From: Acidimicrobiia bacterium
GTDB taxonomy: Bacteria; Actinomycetota; Acidimicrobiia; Acidimicrobiales; Bin134
Assembly: GCA_022819825.1 (NCBI GenBank)
Contig: JAJEGM010000020.1
Location: 1 to 64,000, forward strand
Length of the DNA: 64,000 nucleotides
Reading direction: 5' to 3'
Both the position numbers and the translations under genes were made by a program. This document shows, in pieces, positions 23,218-31,890 of this stretch. Within the stretch, counting starts at the first letter, position 1; each line of letters begins with the position of its first letter. The notes under the pieces were generated by a model, which saw only the letters and a list, made by a program, of their open reading frames with translations, was not told where the DNA came from and did not search any database.

Positions 23218-26200
23218 TCAGCAGGGGTCTTGGGCGGCTTCTAGGAGGTCGGCGACGTTGAGGGTTAGGCCGGTTTGGGCGAAGTGGGGGGTGTAGTCGG
23301 AGAAGGGGTTGATGAGGTAGCGGACGATGGGGGGTGCGGCGGGGTCGTCGGGGACAGATACGACGGCTAGGCGCCAGTGGTCGGGGAGGGATTTGGCTTT
23401 GCTGATCTGTTGGGCGCTGATGTGGATTTCGGTGGTGCGGGGGAGGTGGCCTTTGACTTCGATGAAGTAGTGGGTACCGGATTTGGGGTCGATGGAGAGC
23501 ACGTCGTAGCCGGGATTGCTGTGGGCTTGGGCCTCGGGGTTGCGGCCGAGGGCTCGTTCGGCTTCAAGGACGGCGGCGACGGCTCGGCGGTCGGTTTCCA
23601 TCTTGTCGGCGGTGTCTTCGGGGTCGGGCGGCATACCTCGGAGCTGGTCGATGAGTCCTTGGGGGACGACGATGGCCGCGCCCACGATGGTGGGCGGGCT
23701 GTTGTGGAGGTCGCTCTCCCGGTCTAGGTCCAATCGGCGACGGGTAAGCCGAGTGGCTAAATCGTCGGCCCTTGCACGGGCACGGCCCGAATTGAGGCGG
23801 GGCTTTTGGCCAGCTAGCTCTTGTTTCTTCAACTCTTCGGCTCGCTGGTCCCAGTAGTGGATTTCGGCTTGGAGGCGTTCTCGTACTGCTTCTTTGACTT
23901 TCGCTACTCGAGCTTCGGTGACACGGACGATCTCCTCGAAGTGGGGCTGGGAGAGGTGTTCTATGGCCCAGCTCTTGGCAGTTTCTTCAGCGGTGTAGTC
24001 GGCCCAGTCCAAATCGAGATGGCCGTCCAGCAGCGCTTGGTCTTCCTCGGCCAGCGGGGCATAGCCGATGTAGGGCTCGTTGCCGGCGCTGTTGGCGTTG
24101 CCTTGTCGGTCGATCTCGACGTACTGGAATCGCCGGGAAACCACTTGGCGGTGGCCGTGAACCTGCCGCCCATCAGTGACGGAATGATCGAGATAGACCA
24201 AAAGGCGAGGGTCGGTTGACTGGTCTTGGGGGTCAACCAAGGTCGCTCCCCGCGACAACGTGTCCTCATGATCGGCGAGGACTCTGTTGATGACCGAGGT
24301 GAGCAGCGGCGTGCCCGGCGAGATCAGCTCGGCCCGGTCGCCTCCGTCGATCTGGATGCAGGCTTTGTCGAAGGTCACCCGCTCGTAACGGTCGTGTACT
24401 GGTCCGAGACCAGGATCAGCGTGCGAACGGATCGTCGCCGGGATTCGGGTGACCTCAAAGCGGCCTCGTTCCCGTCCGGTGATGCGCCCTCCGTACTGGC
24501 GAAGGGCCTCAGAGAAGAAGGCATGGACGAACCACGGTTGCAGTTTGCGGGCCCGGGCCCGCTCCATATCCTCTCGGATCTTGTCGTTGGCCGCCGGATC
24601 AGAAAGGCCGCCCACTAGGGCTCGCTCCTCCAGTACATCTACCAGCTGCTTGCCGATGTCGCCCTCGATCACTTCCTGCATGTAATCGAGGTGGGCGGGA
24701 TCGTCGTCGTCGGTGATGGCCTTGAGCAGCAGTTCCTGAAGGGAAGTGTTGATGTGGGAGTCGCCCAGCACGTCATAGACCTGATCGCCATACACGCCCC
24801 GCTGCTGCTCGATCTTCTCGAACAGCCGGCTGAACACCACTCCCTCTCTGGTCTCGTGGGCAACCATGTTCCACAGGTGGCAGGGCCGCTGCTGGCCGAT
24901 GCGGTGGATGCGGCCGAACCTCTGCTCGATGCGGTTAGGGTTCCAGGGCAGATCGTAGTTGACCATCATGTTGGCCACTTGGAGATTGACACCCTCGCCA
25001 GCAGCGTCGGTGGCCACCAGCACCCTCACCGTGGGGTCAACTCGGAATCGATCTTGTATAGCCCGCCGGTCGTGGCGCTTGACGCCTCCGTGGATGATCG
25101 CCACAGCCTCAGGTCGGCCTAGTTCGGCAATGATCCGGTCGGCCACATAGTCCAGCGTGTCTTTGTGCTCCGAGAACACAATCAGCTTCCGGGGACCCGA
25201 CAAGGTGGCATCGCCATCGGGGTTCTCACCTTTACCGGTTCGGAGCTGCTCTGACCGCAGGAGATTGCGCAGCTCGGTCCACTTGGTGTCAGTACCGCTG
25301 TTGCGCACACGATCGGCCAGATCAATCAAGGGGCCGAGCAGCTCGACCTCGGCTTCTTTGCCCTCAGCGGTTTCGTCGGCTGAAGCAGAATCAATCGCGA
25401 AATCTTCAAGATCTTCCCGTTCCTCGGAGTCGTAGTCATCGAAATCGACTTCCTGAAAGTCGCTCAGCTTCACTCCTTTAGGCAGATCGGTGACCGGCAC
25501 TGGGTCGCCGCTGGCAGCAAGCCGGCGCAATTCGGCAGCTTGATCAGCAAGACGATCTCGACGTCGACGCAGAGAGTGGTAGATAGCCGCTGGCGACGAT
25601 GCCAGACGACGCTGAAGAGCAGCCAGCGCGAATCCAAAGATGATTCCCCGTCGGCGGTCACCCTCCTCCTGCATTTGGGCGGCCAGATCCATTCCATCAC
25701 GCACATAATCAGTAACGGCTTCGTACAGCGCTTGCTCGAGTTCTGACAGCTCGAAGTTGAGGCTGTGGGCAAACCGCTTAGGAAACAGGCGCCTTCCCTC
25801 AAAAGTGCGCAGGTTCTCCTTCACCAAACGACGCATCACGTCGTCGGTTTCAGGCATTTCGTCGTCTCGTAGCCGCCCGGCGAATCGCTCTGGATCGATA
25901 AGGGTCATGAAGGCCAAGAAGTCCTCGTTCTTGCCGTTATGGGGGGTGGCCGAAAGAAGAAGGAAGTGGCGGGTGCGGTCACGCAGCACCTCGCCCAACG
26001 CGAAACGCTTGGTCCTGCGCAGCTCGTCGCCATAGAGGTGGGCAGACATCTTGTGGGCCTCGTCCACAATCACCAGGTCCCAGTCGGCCAGCTTCAGTTT
26101 CTCAATGAGGTCTTCGGCTCGCGATAACTGGTCGATTCTGGACACCAGCAGGTTTTTCTCCAGAAACGGGTTGCCTGTTCGCGACACTTCTACCGCCGAG

Positions 26201-26754
26201 CGGGACATCAGCTCGAAGCTGAGGCCGAATTTGTCCCATAGTTCGTCTTGCCACTGCTCCACCAGGCTGCCGGGAGCGACGATCAGACAGCGGGCCACGT
26301 CGCCTCGCAGCATCAGCTCGCGGATCAACAGCCCCGACATGATGGTTTTGCCGGCACCGGGATCGTCGGCCAGCAGGAACTTGAGCGGACGCTGTTCCAG
26401 GAACCGGTTGTAGACGGCGTCGATCTGGTGGGGGTAGGGCTCGATGTTGGAGGTGTCCACCGCGGCATAGGGATCGGCCAAGTGCGCCGACTTCATGCGG
26501 CGAGCCTCAGACGCCAGGCGAAATGCGGCACCGTCGGCGTCGAAGCTCCACCGTTGCTGGGACACCTCCTGGATGGTGGCCAGGTCGTCCAGCGTGATGA
26601 TCCGCTCCCCGAGCCCGCCGATGGCCGACCGATAGGTCAAGGTTGCTGACCCGGCACCGTGAACGTTGATGGCAACTACAGTCACGTCGCCGTCAGCCAC
26701 CACCCCCGAGAGCCGCATTCCGGCGATCAGGTCGTCGAACTCCAGGGCAACCAT
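23218..26754 (-). CDS. SNF2-type helicase with C-terminal DUF3883 domain
   Basis: About 1178 residues. An SNF2/RapA-like helicase core has Walker A DPGAGKT near 132-138 and the DEAH box in IVDEAHK near 231-234. A RecA-2 domain follows, with LVATDAAGEGVNLQ and RFGRIHRIGQQ. The C-terminus carries a DUF3883 domain (GYDVLSIDPKSGTHYFIEVKGH) with the E-V-K core of restriction-nuclease-like folds. The layout resembles the DrmD-type helicases of DISARM-related systems. The ATG at 26754 is preferred over the GTG at 26763, because it lies 7 nt after a TAGCGT -10 box. It is the first gene of the island's minus-strand series and probably works with the DUF1156 and DUF499 proteins. Confidence 0.88.
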   Translation of the reverse strand: MVALEFDDLIAGMRLSGVVADGDVTVVAINVHGAGSATLTYRSAIGGLGERIITLDDLATIQEVSQQRWSFDADGAAFRLASEARRMKSAHLADPYAAVDTSNIEPYPHQIDAVYNRFLEQRPLKFLLADDPGAGKTIMSGLLIRELMLRGDVARCLIVAPGSLVEQWQDELWDKFGLSFELMSRSAVEVSRTGNPFLEKNLLVSRIDQLSRAEDLIEKLKLADWDLVIVDEAHKMSAHLYGDELRRTKRFALGEVLRDRTRHFLLLSATPHNGKNEDFLAFMTLIDPERFAGRLRDDEMPETDDVMRRLVKENLRTFEGRRLFPKRFAHSLNFELSELEQALYEAVTDYVRDGMDLAAQMQEEGDRRRGIIFGFALAALQRRLASSPAAIYHSLRRRRDRLADQAAELRRLAASGDPVPVTDLPKGVKLSDFQEVDFDDYDSEEREDLEDFAIDSASADETAEGKEAEVELLGPLIDLADRVRNSGTDTKWTELRNLLRSEQLRTGKGENPDGDATLSGPRKLIVFSEHKDTLDYVADRIIAELGRPEAVAIIHGGVKRHDRRAIQDRFRVDPTVRVLVATDAAGEGVNLQVANMMVNYDLPWNPNRIEQRFGRIHRIGQQRPCHLWNMVAHETREGVVFSRLFEKIEQQRGVYGDQVYDVLGDSHINTSLQELLLKAITDDDDPAHLDYMQEVIEGDIGKQLVDVLEERALVGGLSDPAANDKIREDMERARARKLQPWFVHAFFSEALRQYGGRITGRERGRFEVTRIPATIRSHADPGLGPVHDRYERVTFDKACIQIDGGDRAELISPGTPLLTSVINRVLADHEDTLSRGATLVDPQDQSTDPRLLVYLDHSVTDGRQVHGHRQVVSRRFQYVEIDRQGNANSAGNEPYIGYAPLAEEDQALLDGHLDLDWADYTAEETAKSWAIEHLSQPHFEEIVRVTEARVAKVKEAVRERLQAEIHYWDQRAEELKKQELAGQKPRLNSGRARARADDLATRLTRRRLDLDRESDLHNSPPTIVGAAIVVPQGLIDQLRGMPPDPEDTADKMETDRRAVAAVLEAERALGRNPEAQAHSNPGYDVLSIDPKSGTHYFIEVKGHLPRTTEIHISAQQISKAKSLPDHWRLAVVSVPDDPAAPPIVRYLINPFSDYTPHFAQTGLTLNVADLLEAAQDPC

Positions 26755-26761
26755 CCGGGCC

Positions 26762-26771
26762 ACGCTACCCT
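26762..26771. promoter_or_regulatory. Symmetric bidirectional promoter
   Basis: Minus-strand TAGCGT (26762-26767) and plus-strand TACCCT (26766-26771) share one TA step. Each lies 6-7 nt before a start codon (ATG 26754 and ATG 26778). Two leaderless genes would therefore start from one symmetric -10 region. Confidence 0.6.
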
Positions 26772-26777
26772 GCGGCC

Positions 26778-27683
26778 ATGAGCAAGAGGCTGGATGGAAA
26801 AGCGGCGATGGTTACGGGGGCGGGGAATGGGATTGGGCGGGCTATTGCGCTGCTGTTGGCGGAGCATGGGGCGCAGGTGGTGGTGAACGACCTGGGGACC
26901 GACGAGCTGGGCGATGGGGCTGACGCTTCCCATGCGGCCCGGACGGTGGCCGATATCGAGGCGGCGGGGGGCACGGCGGTGGCCAACCACTCAGACGTGG
27001 CCAGCTTCAAGGGGGCTGGGGCGGTGGTGCAGCAAGTGGTGGATACCTATGGGCGTATCGACATCGCGGTGAACTGCGCTGGGGCGGCCATCGAGGGGTC
27101 GATCTATGAGATGGCACCGGAGCTGTACCACAAGACCATTGCCTTGCAGATGTCTCAGAAGTGGTACATCGCCCGCCATGCGGTGCCGCTGATGGTGGCC
27201 CAGGGATGGGGCCGGGTGGTGAACACCACCTCGCACGGGGCGCTGGGCGATCTGGGCCAGCCGGCGTTCGCCGCAGCCATGGGTGGGGTGATCTCCATGA
27301 CCAAGGCGCTGGCCACCGAGACGGCGGGCACTGGTGTCACCGTGAACTGCCTGGCCCCGGGGGCCGCCACCCGGCTGCACGCCAAATCGCACGATGGCTT
27401 CAAAGCCTGGCACGAACAGGGGATCATCGACGACGAGATGTGGCAGAGCTACCTCACCACTCCCCCGCCCGAGTACGTGGCCCCCTCGGCGGTGTGGCTG
27501 TGTACCGACGCCGCCGACTACATCAGCGGCCACGTGGTCCACGCCGCCGGCGGCCAGGTGGCGGTGTTCAACGAGCTGCGAGAGGAGCGGGCCATCTACC
27601 GGGGCGACCACGCCGAGGTGGACCCGTGGACCTTGGACGAGCTCGACCACCTGTTTCCCCGCAACCTGCTGCCCCGGCCCTGA
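26778..27683 (+). CDS. SDR-fold protein with substituted catalytic Tyr and Lys
   Basis: A 301-residue short-chain dehydrogenase/reductase fold. The nucleotide motif TGAGNGIG (13-20) and NCAG (99-102) are intact, and the catalytic Ser is present (S152). The YxxxK motif reads FAAAM (F164, M168), so both the Tyr and the Lys needed for hydride chemistry are missing. It probably binds NAD(P) but does not work as a normal reductase; a regulatory, scaffolding or hydratase-like role is possible. The six other SDRs of the window keep YxxxK. It sits at the border of the defence island and shares a promoter region with the helicase. Confidence 0.85.
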   Translation: MSKRLDGKAAMVTGAGNGIGRAIALLLAEHGAQVVVNDLGTDELGDGADASHAARTVADIEAAGGTAVANHSDVASFKGAGAVVQQVVDTYGRIDIAVNCAGAAIEGSIYEMAPELYHKTIALQMSQKWYIARHAVPLMVAQGWGRVVNTTSHGALGDLGQPAFAAAMGGVISMTKALATETAGTGVTVNCLAPGAATRLHAKSHDGFKAWHEQGIIDDEMWQSYLTTPPPEYVAPSAVWLCTDAADYISGHVVHAAGGQVAVFNELREERAIYRGDHAEVDPWTLDELDHLFPRNLLPRP

Positions 27684-27710
27684 GCAACCAGGCTCGCCAT
27701 CGGCGGGCGC

Positions 27711-28316
27711 TCAAAGGGCGTGCTGGCACACCCAGCGGTGCATGGCGATGCCTGAGGCCACCCCCGCATTGATGGAGCGGGTGGAGCCGAACTGGGTGAT
27801 GGCCAGCACCGCCTCACACACCTCCACTGCCTCGGGCGACAGACCAGGACCTTCCTGGCCGAAGATCAGCACACAGCGCTCGGGCAGCGAATAGCCCTCG
27901 ATGGGCTCGGTGCCGGGGCCGTTGTCGATGCCCAAGATCGGCAGCTCGGCCTCAGCGGCCCAGGCCACAAGGTCGTCCAGCTCGGGATGGTGCAGCACGT
28001 GGAGGTAGCGGTCGGTGACCATGGCCCCCCGACGGTTCCAGCGCCGCTTACCCACGATGTGTACCGCAGCGGCGCCGAAGGCGTTGGCGTTGCGCACCAC
28101 GGTCCCGATGTTGAGGTCGTGCTGCCAGTTCTCAACTGCGACGTGGAACCCGTGGCGGCGGGCGTCAAGGTCGGCCACGATGGCCTCTTGGCGCCAGAAG
28201 CGGTAGGCGTCCACCACGTTGCGGGTGTCGCCAGCCTCCACCAGTTCGGGGTCGAGGTGGGGCGGAAGGCGCTCAACCCAGCGTGGCAACGTCTTTACCC
28301 CTGGACCTGCCGACAC
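27711..28316 (-). CDS. TrmH/SpoU-family RNA 2'-O-methyltransferase
   Basis: A 201-residue SPOUT methyltransferase with all three family motifs: NIGTVVRNANAFGA (motif 1), CVLIFGQEGPGLS (motif 2) and FGSTRSINAGVASGIAM (motif 3), which form the trefoil-knot SAM site. The family adds a methyl to ribose 2'-OH in tRNA or rRNA; the substrate is not readable here. It has a short N-terminal extension rather than an L30-like domain. The start is GTG at 28316. A TACCGT -10 box lies 10 nt upstream, which would give a 4-nt leader. Confidence 0.88.
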   Translation of the reverse strand: MSAGPGVKTLPRWVERLPPHLDPELVEAGDTRNVVDAYRFWRQEAIVADLDARRHGFHVAVENWQHDLNIGTVVRNANAFGAAAVHIVGKRRWNRRGAMVTDRYLHVLHHPELDDLVAWAAEAELPILGIDNGPGTEPIEGYSLPERCVLIFGQEGPGLSPEAVEVCEAVLAITQFGSTRSINAGVASGIAMHRWVCQHAL

Positions 28317-28364
28317 TCATCGGATGACGGTACCAATCCGATGACAATCGACTAGAAACTGCCC

Positions 28365-29633
28365 ATGGCCAACCGCCTTGTTCGCGCTGCGACATCGATA
28401 CTGCTGGCCGTGGTGATGTTGGCAACTGCATGCAGCGATGCCGACACTCCCGCCATCGGCGACGGCACCCTGGGCACGGTCACCGTGGGCCGGGGCGACT
28501 CCGTCCAAATCCGCTCGATCAGCTCCTTCGAGGACATGAGCGCCGGTGCCCGCGACTACATCAATATCGTGAAGATGGCCATCGATGACTACGGGCCGAT
28601 CCATGGCGAATTCACCGTCGGGCTCGGCGAGGGCATCCACGACGGGTGCTCAGCCGATGAAGGTCCGAGAGTTGCCGAAGCCGCGCTGGCTGATGACGAT
28701 GTGGTGGGGGTAATCGGCACATCCTGCTCGTCGACCGCCACCACCGCGGTGCCGTTGATCACCGCAGCGGGGCTGGTGGTGATCTCCATGTCGAATAGCT
28801 CGCCAGCGCTAACCTCCGATCTGGCCGGCACGCCGGCCGAGCACTACCAGCCGGGGTACTACCGCACGTCTCACAACGACCTGTACCAGGGTGAGGCGGT
28901 GTCCTCCTTCCTGCACGACACGCTCGGGGCGCAAAGCGCGGCGATTGTCCACGAGGGGGACGCCTATACCCGAGGGCTGGCCCAGGCATTCCGCTCCTCG
29001 TTCGAGCGCAGCGGCGGCACCGTAACCGGCTTCGTGGAGGTCAACTCGGACGCGTCTGACCTGGCCGAAGTGCTGACCCGTCTAGCCTCCGGCAATCCCG
29101 ATGCGCTGTACTTCCCGCTCACCCAAGACACGGCTGCCGAGTTCATCGAGGCCTTGAGACGCAATGGAGGCTTCGAGGACACGGTGCTGGCGTCGGGCGA
29201 CGGCGTTCTGCACGACGAATTCTTGGCCTTGGACTCCTCACGGGGGGTGTTCGTCTCCGGTCCCGACCTCGGCTTCGGCGGCAATGCCAACCAGGCCACC
29301 GGCGTGGACGCCGACCAAGCAGCCGAACGGTTCACAACCAAAACTGGGTCGCCGCCCCACCGGGCTTTCTGGGCCCATGCCTACGACGCCACAACGCTGC
29401 TGCTGGATGCCATTACTGCCGCATCTCGTATCGAGGGCCGCGAACTGGTGATCGATCGGGCGGGGATCCGCCAGTACCTCAACCAGGTCGCCGACTACCA
29501 GGGGCTCATCGGCGACATCAACTGCGATGCATACGGGGATTGCGGTTCAGGGCGGATAGCCATCATCGAGCACCTGAACCCCGACGACACCCTTGCCTCC
29601 CGGGACAACGTGGTCTTTCGGTTTTCCCCGTAG
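28365..29633 (+). CDS. Lipoprotein ABC-transporter substrate-binding protein (LivJ type)
   Basis: A 422-residue type I periplasmic-binding-protein-fold lipoprotein. The signal peptide ends in VVMLATAC, with the lipid-modified Cys followed by an acidic stretch. The fold is shown by ISSFEDMSAGARDYINIVKMAIDD, VVGVIGTSCSSTATTAVPLI and HRAFWAHAYDATTLLLDAI. Members bind branched-chain amino acids, amides or aromatic acids outside the membrane. The only transporter part nearby is the LivG-type ATPase at 33319, in the opposite direction and 4 kb away, so a shared transporter is only a guess. Confidence 0.85.
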   Translation: MANRLVRAATSILLAVVMLATACSDADTPAIGDGTLGTVTVGRGDSVQIRSISSFEDMSAGARDYINIVKMAIDDYGPIHGEFTVGLGEGIHDGCSADEGPRVAEAALADDDVVGVIGTSCSSTATTAVPLITAAGLVVISMSNSSPALTSDLAGTPAEHYQPGYYRTSHNDLYQGEAVSSFLHDTLGAQSAAIVHEGDAYTRGLAQAFRSSFERSGGTVTGFVEVNSDASDLAEVLTRLASGNPDALYFPLTQDTAAEFIEALRRNGGFEDTVLASGDGVLHDEFLALDSSRGVFVSGPDLGFGGNANQATGVDADQAAERFTTKTGSPPHRAFWAHAYDATTLLLDAITAASRIEGRELVIDRAGIRQYLNQVADYQGLIGDINCDAYGDCGSGRIAIIEHLNPDDTLASRDNVVFRFSP

Positions 29634-29650
29634 TCCCCCGCCGCAGGCCC

Positions 29651-30673
29651 TTAGACCATCGCGGCGATCCGCTCGGCGTGCTCGTCGAGCGATCCGAAAC
29701 AGGGGGTGAGCGCCCAAGCCCGCTTGAGGTAGAGGCGGGCGTCGATCTCCCATGTGAAGCCCATACCGCCGTGGATTTGCACGCAGTCTTTCCCGTTGTG
29801 ATCGGCGGCTTCGGCGGCCAGGATGCGGGCGCCTGATATCGCCCGGACCATGTCCGGCTGCTCGTGATCACCTCGAACGTCGCCAGGATCAATCGTGCAT
29901 CCGTGGAAGAACAGATAGTCGCCGGGGCTGGCGGGCAAGCCAGGCCCCATCGTGGCGTCCATCACGCAGCCGGCGTAGTACAGGGCGGCTCGGGCCACCT
30001 CTTCGCGGCTGTACATGTCGGCGCACTTGTGCTTGATGGCCTGGAATTGGCCGATGGGCTTGCCGAATTGCTGGCGCTCCTGGGCATAGGCCACGGCCAG
30101 CTCCCGAGCACCCGTTGCCAAGCCCACTTGGAGGGCCGAACTCAAGAACACCGCTCGGTTGGCCCAGCCGTAGCAGCCGTCGACCTCTTCACCCTGGGGC
30201 AGTTCGGCCACCCGGCCCACCGGGGTCAGCGGGTCCACCGACTGGGCCGGCTCCACCGACAGCTCGGCGGCGTCCACCCGCCACACGCCCTCCCGATCGA
30301 TCACCAACAGGGCATTGAGCACATCGGGGTACTCCACCAAGGCGGGCCCGTCGGTGCGCTCGATGAAGCCGACCACAGCGTCGTCTGTCACCCTCGCGGC
30401 CAACAGAGTTCCCACCAGCGGTCCGGGCACCAGGGCTCGGCCCAGTTGTTCGAACACCAGCCCGGCCTCGGCCCAGCCCAGTCCCACCCCGCCTTCTTCC
30501 TCTGGCACCACCAACGAGAACACGCCGGTGTCGGCCAACTCACCCCAGAGTCGACCGTCCACCCCGCCGCAGTTAGCCAAGCCCCGCACGGTGTCGATGT
30601 CGAAGCGGCCCTGGCACAGGTCCCGGATGCCGTCGCACAGGGCAACCTGGTCATCGGTTAGCTCGAAGTCCAT
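29651..30673 (-). CDS. Acyl-CoA dehydrogenase, short subunit
   Basis: A 340-residue acyl-CoA dehydrogenase of the shorter type found as half of heteromeric enzymes. The C-terminal part carries QFGKPIGQFQAIKHKCADMY and the catalytic-Glu region IHGGMGFTWEIDARLYLKRA. The start is ATG at 30673, 2 nt after the long-subunit stop, so the two are coupled. Such long/short pairs form alpha2beta2 dehydrogenases for bulky CoA esters; the Mycobacterium ChsE1-ChsE2 and FadE31-FadE32 pairs act on steroid-derived thioesters. Substrate assignment is by analogy only. Confidence 0.85.
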   Translation of the reverse strand: MDFELTDDQVALCDGIRDLCQGRFDIDTVRGLANCGGVDGRLWGELADTGVFSLVVPEEEGGVGLGWAEAGLVFEQLGRALVPGPLVGTLLAARVTDDAVVGFIERTDGPALVEYPDVLNALLVIDREGVWRVDAAELSVEPAQSVDPLTPVGRVAELPQGEEVDGCYGWANRAVFLSSALQVGLATGARELAVAYAQERQQFGKPIGQFQAIKHKCADMYSREEVARAALYYAGCVMDATMGPGLPASPGDYLFFHGCTIDPGDVRGDHEQPDMVRAISGARILAAEAADHNGKDCVQIHGGMGFTWEIDARLYLKRAWALTPCFGSLDEHAERIAAMV

Positions 30674-30675
30674 GC

Positions 30676-31869
30676 CTACCGCTCCTTGGGCAAGCCCAGG
30701 ATGCGCTCGCCGATGATGTTCCGCTGGATCTCGGAGGTACCTGCGGCGATCGACAAGCTGAGCACGTACAGGCGGCTGGCCACCATGTCTCCCCCGGTCT
30801 GTTCGTCGCCCACATCCTCGGCAAGCACGAGGGCGTCCCGCTCGAGCATGCGGTGGGCCAAGTCGGCCATGCGCTTTTTCACGTCGGCGTAGTAGAGCTT
30901 GAACACCGAGCCGCCGGGGCCGGGCATCCCCGTGCGCTGGGCCTGCGAAACAACCCGCTTGGTGAGCGCCCACAGGGCGTCGTATTCGGCCTGGAGATGG
31001 CCGATCTCCCGGCGAATCTCGTCGTCGTCCCAGGCAGTAGACCCGTTGCGGCGGATGCCCCGAGCCAATTCGGCCATCTCAGCCAGTTGGTTCATCGTGC
31101 CCAGGAGCTCGCTGATGAAGGCGGTGCCGCGCTCGAAGCTGAACGTGACCATGGCCACCCGCCAGCCGTCGTTCTCGTCTCCCACCCGGTTCTCCACCGG
31201 GATGCGGACCTCGTCGAAGAACACCTCGCAGAATTCGCTGGAACCGGCCACGGTGGTGATGGGCCGCACTTCGATTCCGGGCAGGTCCATGGGACAGATC
31301 AGCCAGGTGATGCCCCGGTGCTTGGGGGCCTCTTGATCGGTGCGTACCAGCAGCTCGCAGTAGTCGGCCACATGGCCGAACGACGTCCAGATCTTCTGAC
31401 CGGTCACCACGTAGTGGTCGCCGTCGCGGATGGCCCGGGTGGACAGCGAGGCCAGATCCGACCCGGCGTTGGGCTCAGAGAACCCCTGGCACCAAACCTC
31501 CTCGCCCTTCAACATGGCGGGCAAGTGGAGGGCCTGCTGCTCGGCAGTGGCCTCCAGTATGAGGGTGGGGCCGGCGTGGAGCTGGGCGACGAAGTTCATC
31601 CCCACGTATGGCGCGCCCATCCTGGTGGTCTCCTCCAGAAAGATCAGGTGCTCGGTGGGAGTGGAGCCCCGGCCGCCGAACTCCGACGGCCAGTTGATGC
31701 CCGCGTATCCAGCGTCGTAGAGCTTGCGCTGCCAGCCCATGTCCCATTCCCGGCGAGCGGTCCAATCGTCGCGGTCGGGAGGATCACCCAGCGTCGGCAG
31801 TACTTCGCCGAGCCAGTCGCGCAGCTCGTCGCGGAACGCGATCTCTTCTGCGGAGAATCGAATATCCAT
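30676..31869 (-). CDS. Acyl-CoA dehydrogenase, long subunit
   Basis: A 397-residue acyl-CoA dehydrogenase. FAD and substrate signatures include WCQGFSEPNAGSDLASL, VVTGQKIWTSFGHVADY and the C-terminal GTSEIQRNIIGERILGLPKE. The N-terminus INWPSEFGGRG is typical of actinobacterial FadE proteins that pair with a short subunit, which follows immediately. The start ATG is 8 nt after a TACCAT -10 box, so the pair has its own leaderless promoter. Confidence 0.9.
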   Translation of the reverse strand: MDIRFSAEEIAFRDELRDWLGEVLPTLGDPPDRDDWTARREWDMGWQRKLYDAGYAGINWPSEFGGRGSTPTEHLIFLEETTRMGAPYVGMNFVAQLHAGPTLILEATAEQQALHLPAMLKGEEVWCQGFSEPNAGSDLASLSTRAIRDGDHYVVTGQKIWTSFGHVADYCELLVRTDQEAPKHRGITWLICPMDLPGIEVRPITTVAGSSEFCEVFFDEVRIPVENRVGDENDGWRVAMVTFSFERGTAFISELLGTMNQLAEMAELARGIRRNGSTAWDDDEIRREIGHLQAEYDALWALTKRVVSQAQRTGMPGPGGSVFKLYYADVKKRMADLAHRMLERDALVLAEDVGDEQTGGDMVASRLYVLSLSIAAGTSEIQRNIIGERILGLPKER

Positions 31870-31877
31870 CGGCTGCG

Positions 31878-31883
31878 ATGGTA
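31878..31883 (-). promoter_or_regulatory. -10 box TACCAT of the dehydrogenase pair
   Basis: TACCAT, with GTCGG before it, lies 8 nt upstream of the ATG at 31869. Confidence 0.45.
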
Positions 31884-31890
31884 CCGACCT

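Noticed and set aside
11368..26754. Calling the island a complete DISARM or BREX system
   Set aside because: I see no DrmA/DrmB/DrmC, PglZ or BrxC-like protein. Only single components resemble those systems, so a firm name is not justified.
30674..30973. N-terminal 100-residue extension of the short acyl-CoA dehydrogenase
   Set aside because: It lies inside the long-subunit gene and is Arg/Gly/Pro-rich shadow sequence; the ATG at 30673 gives a normal family start.
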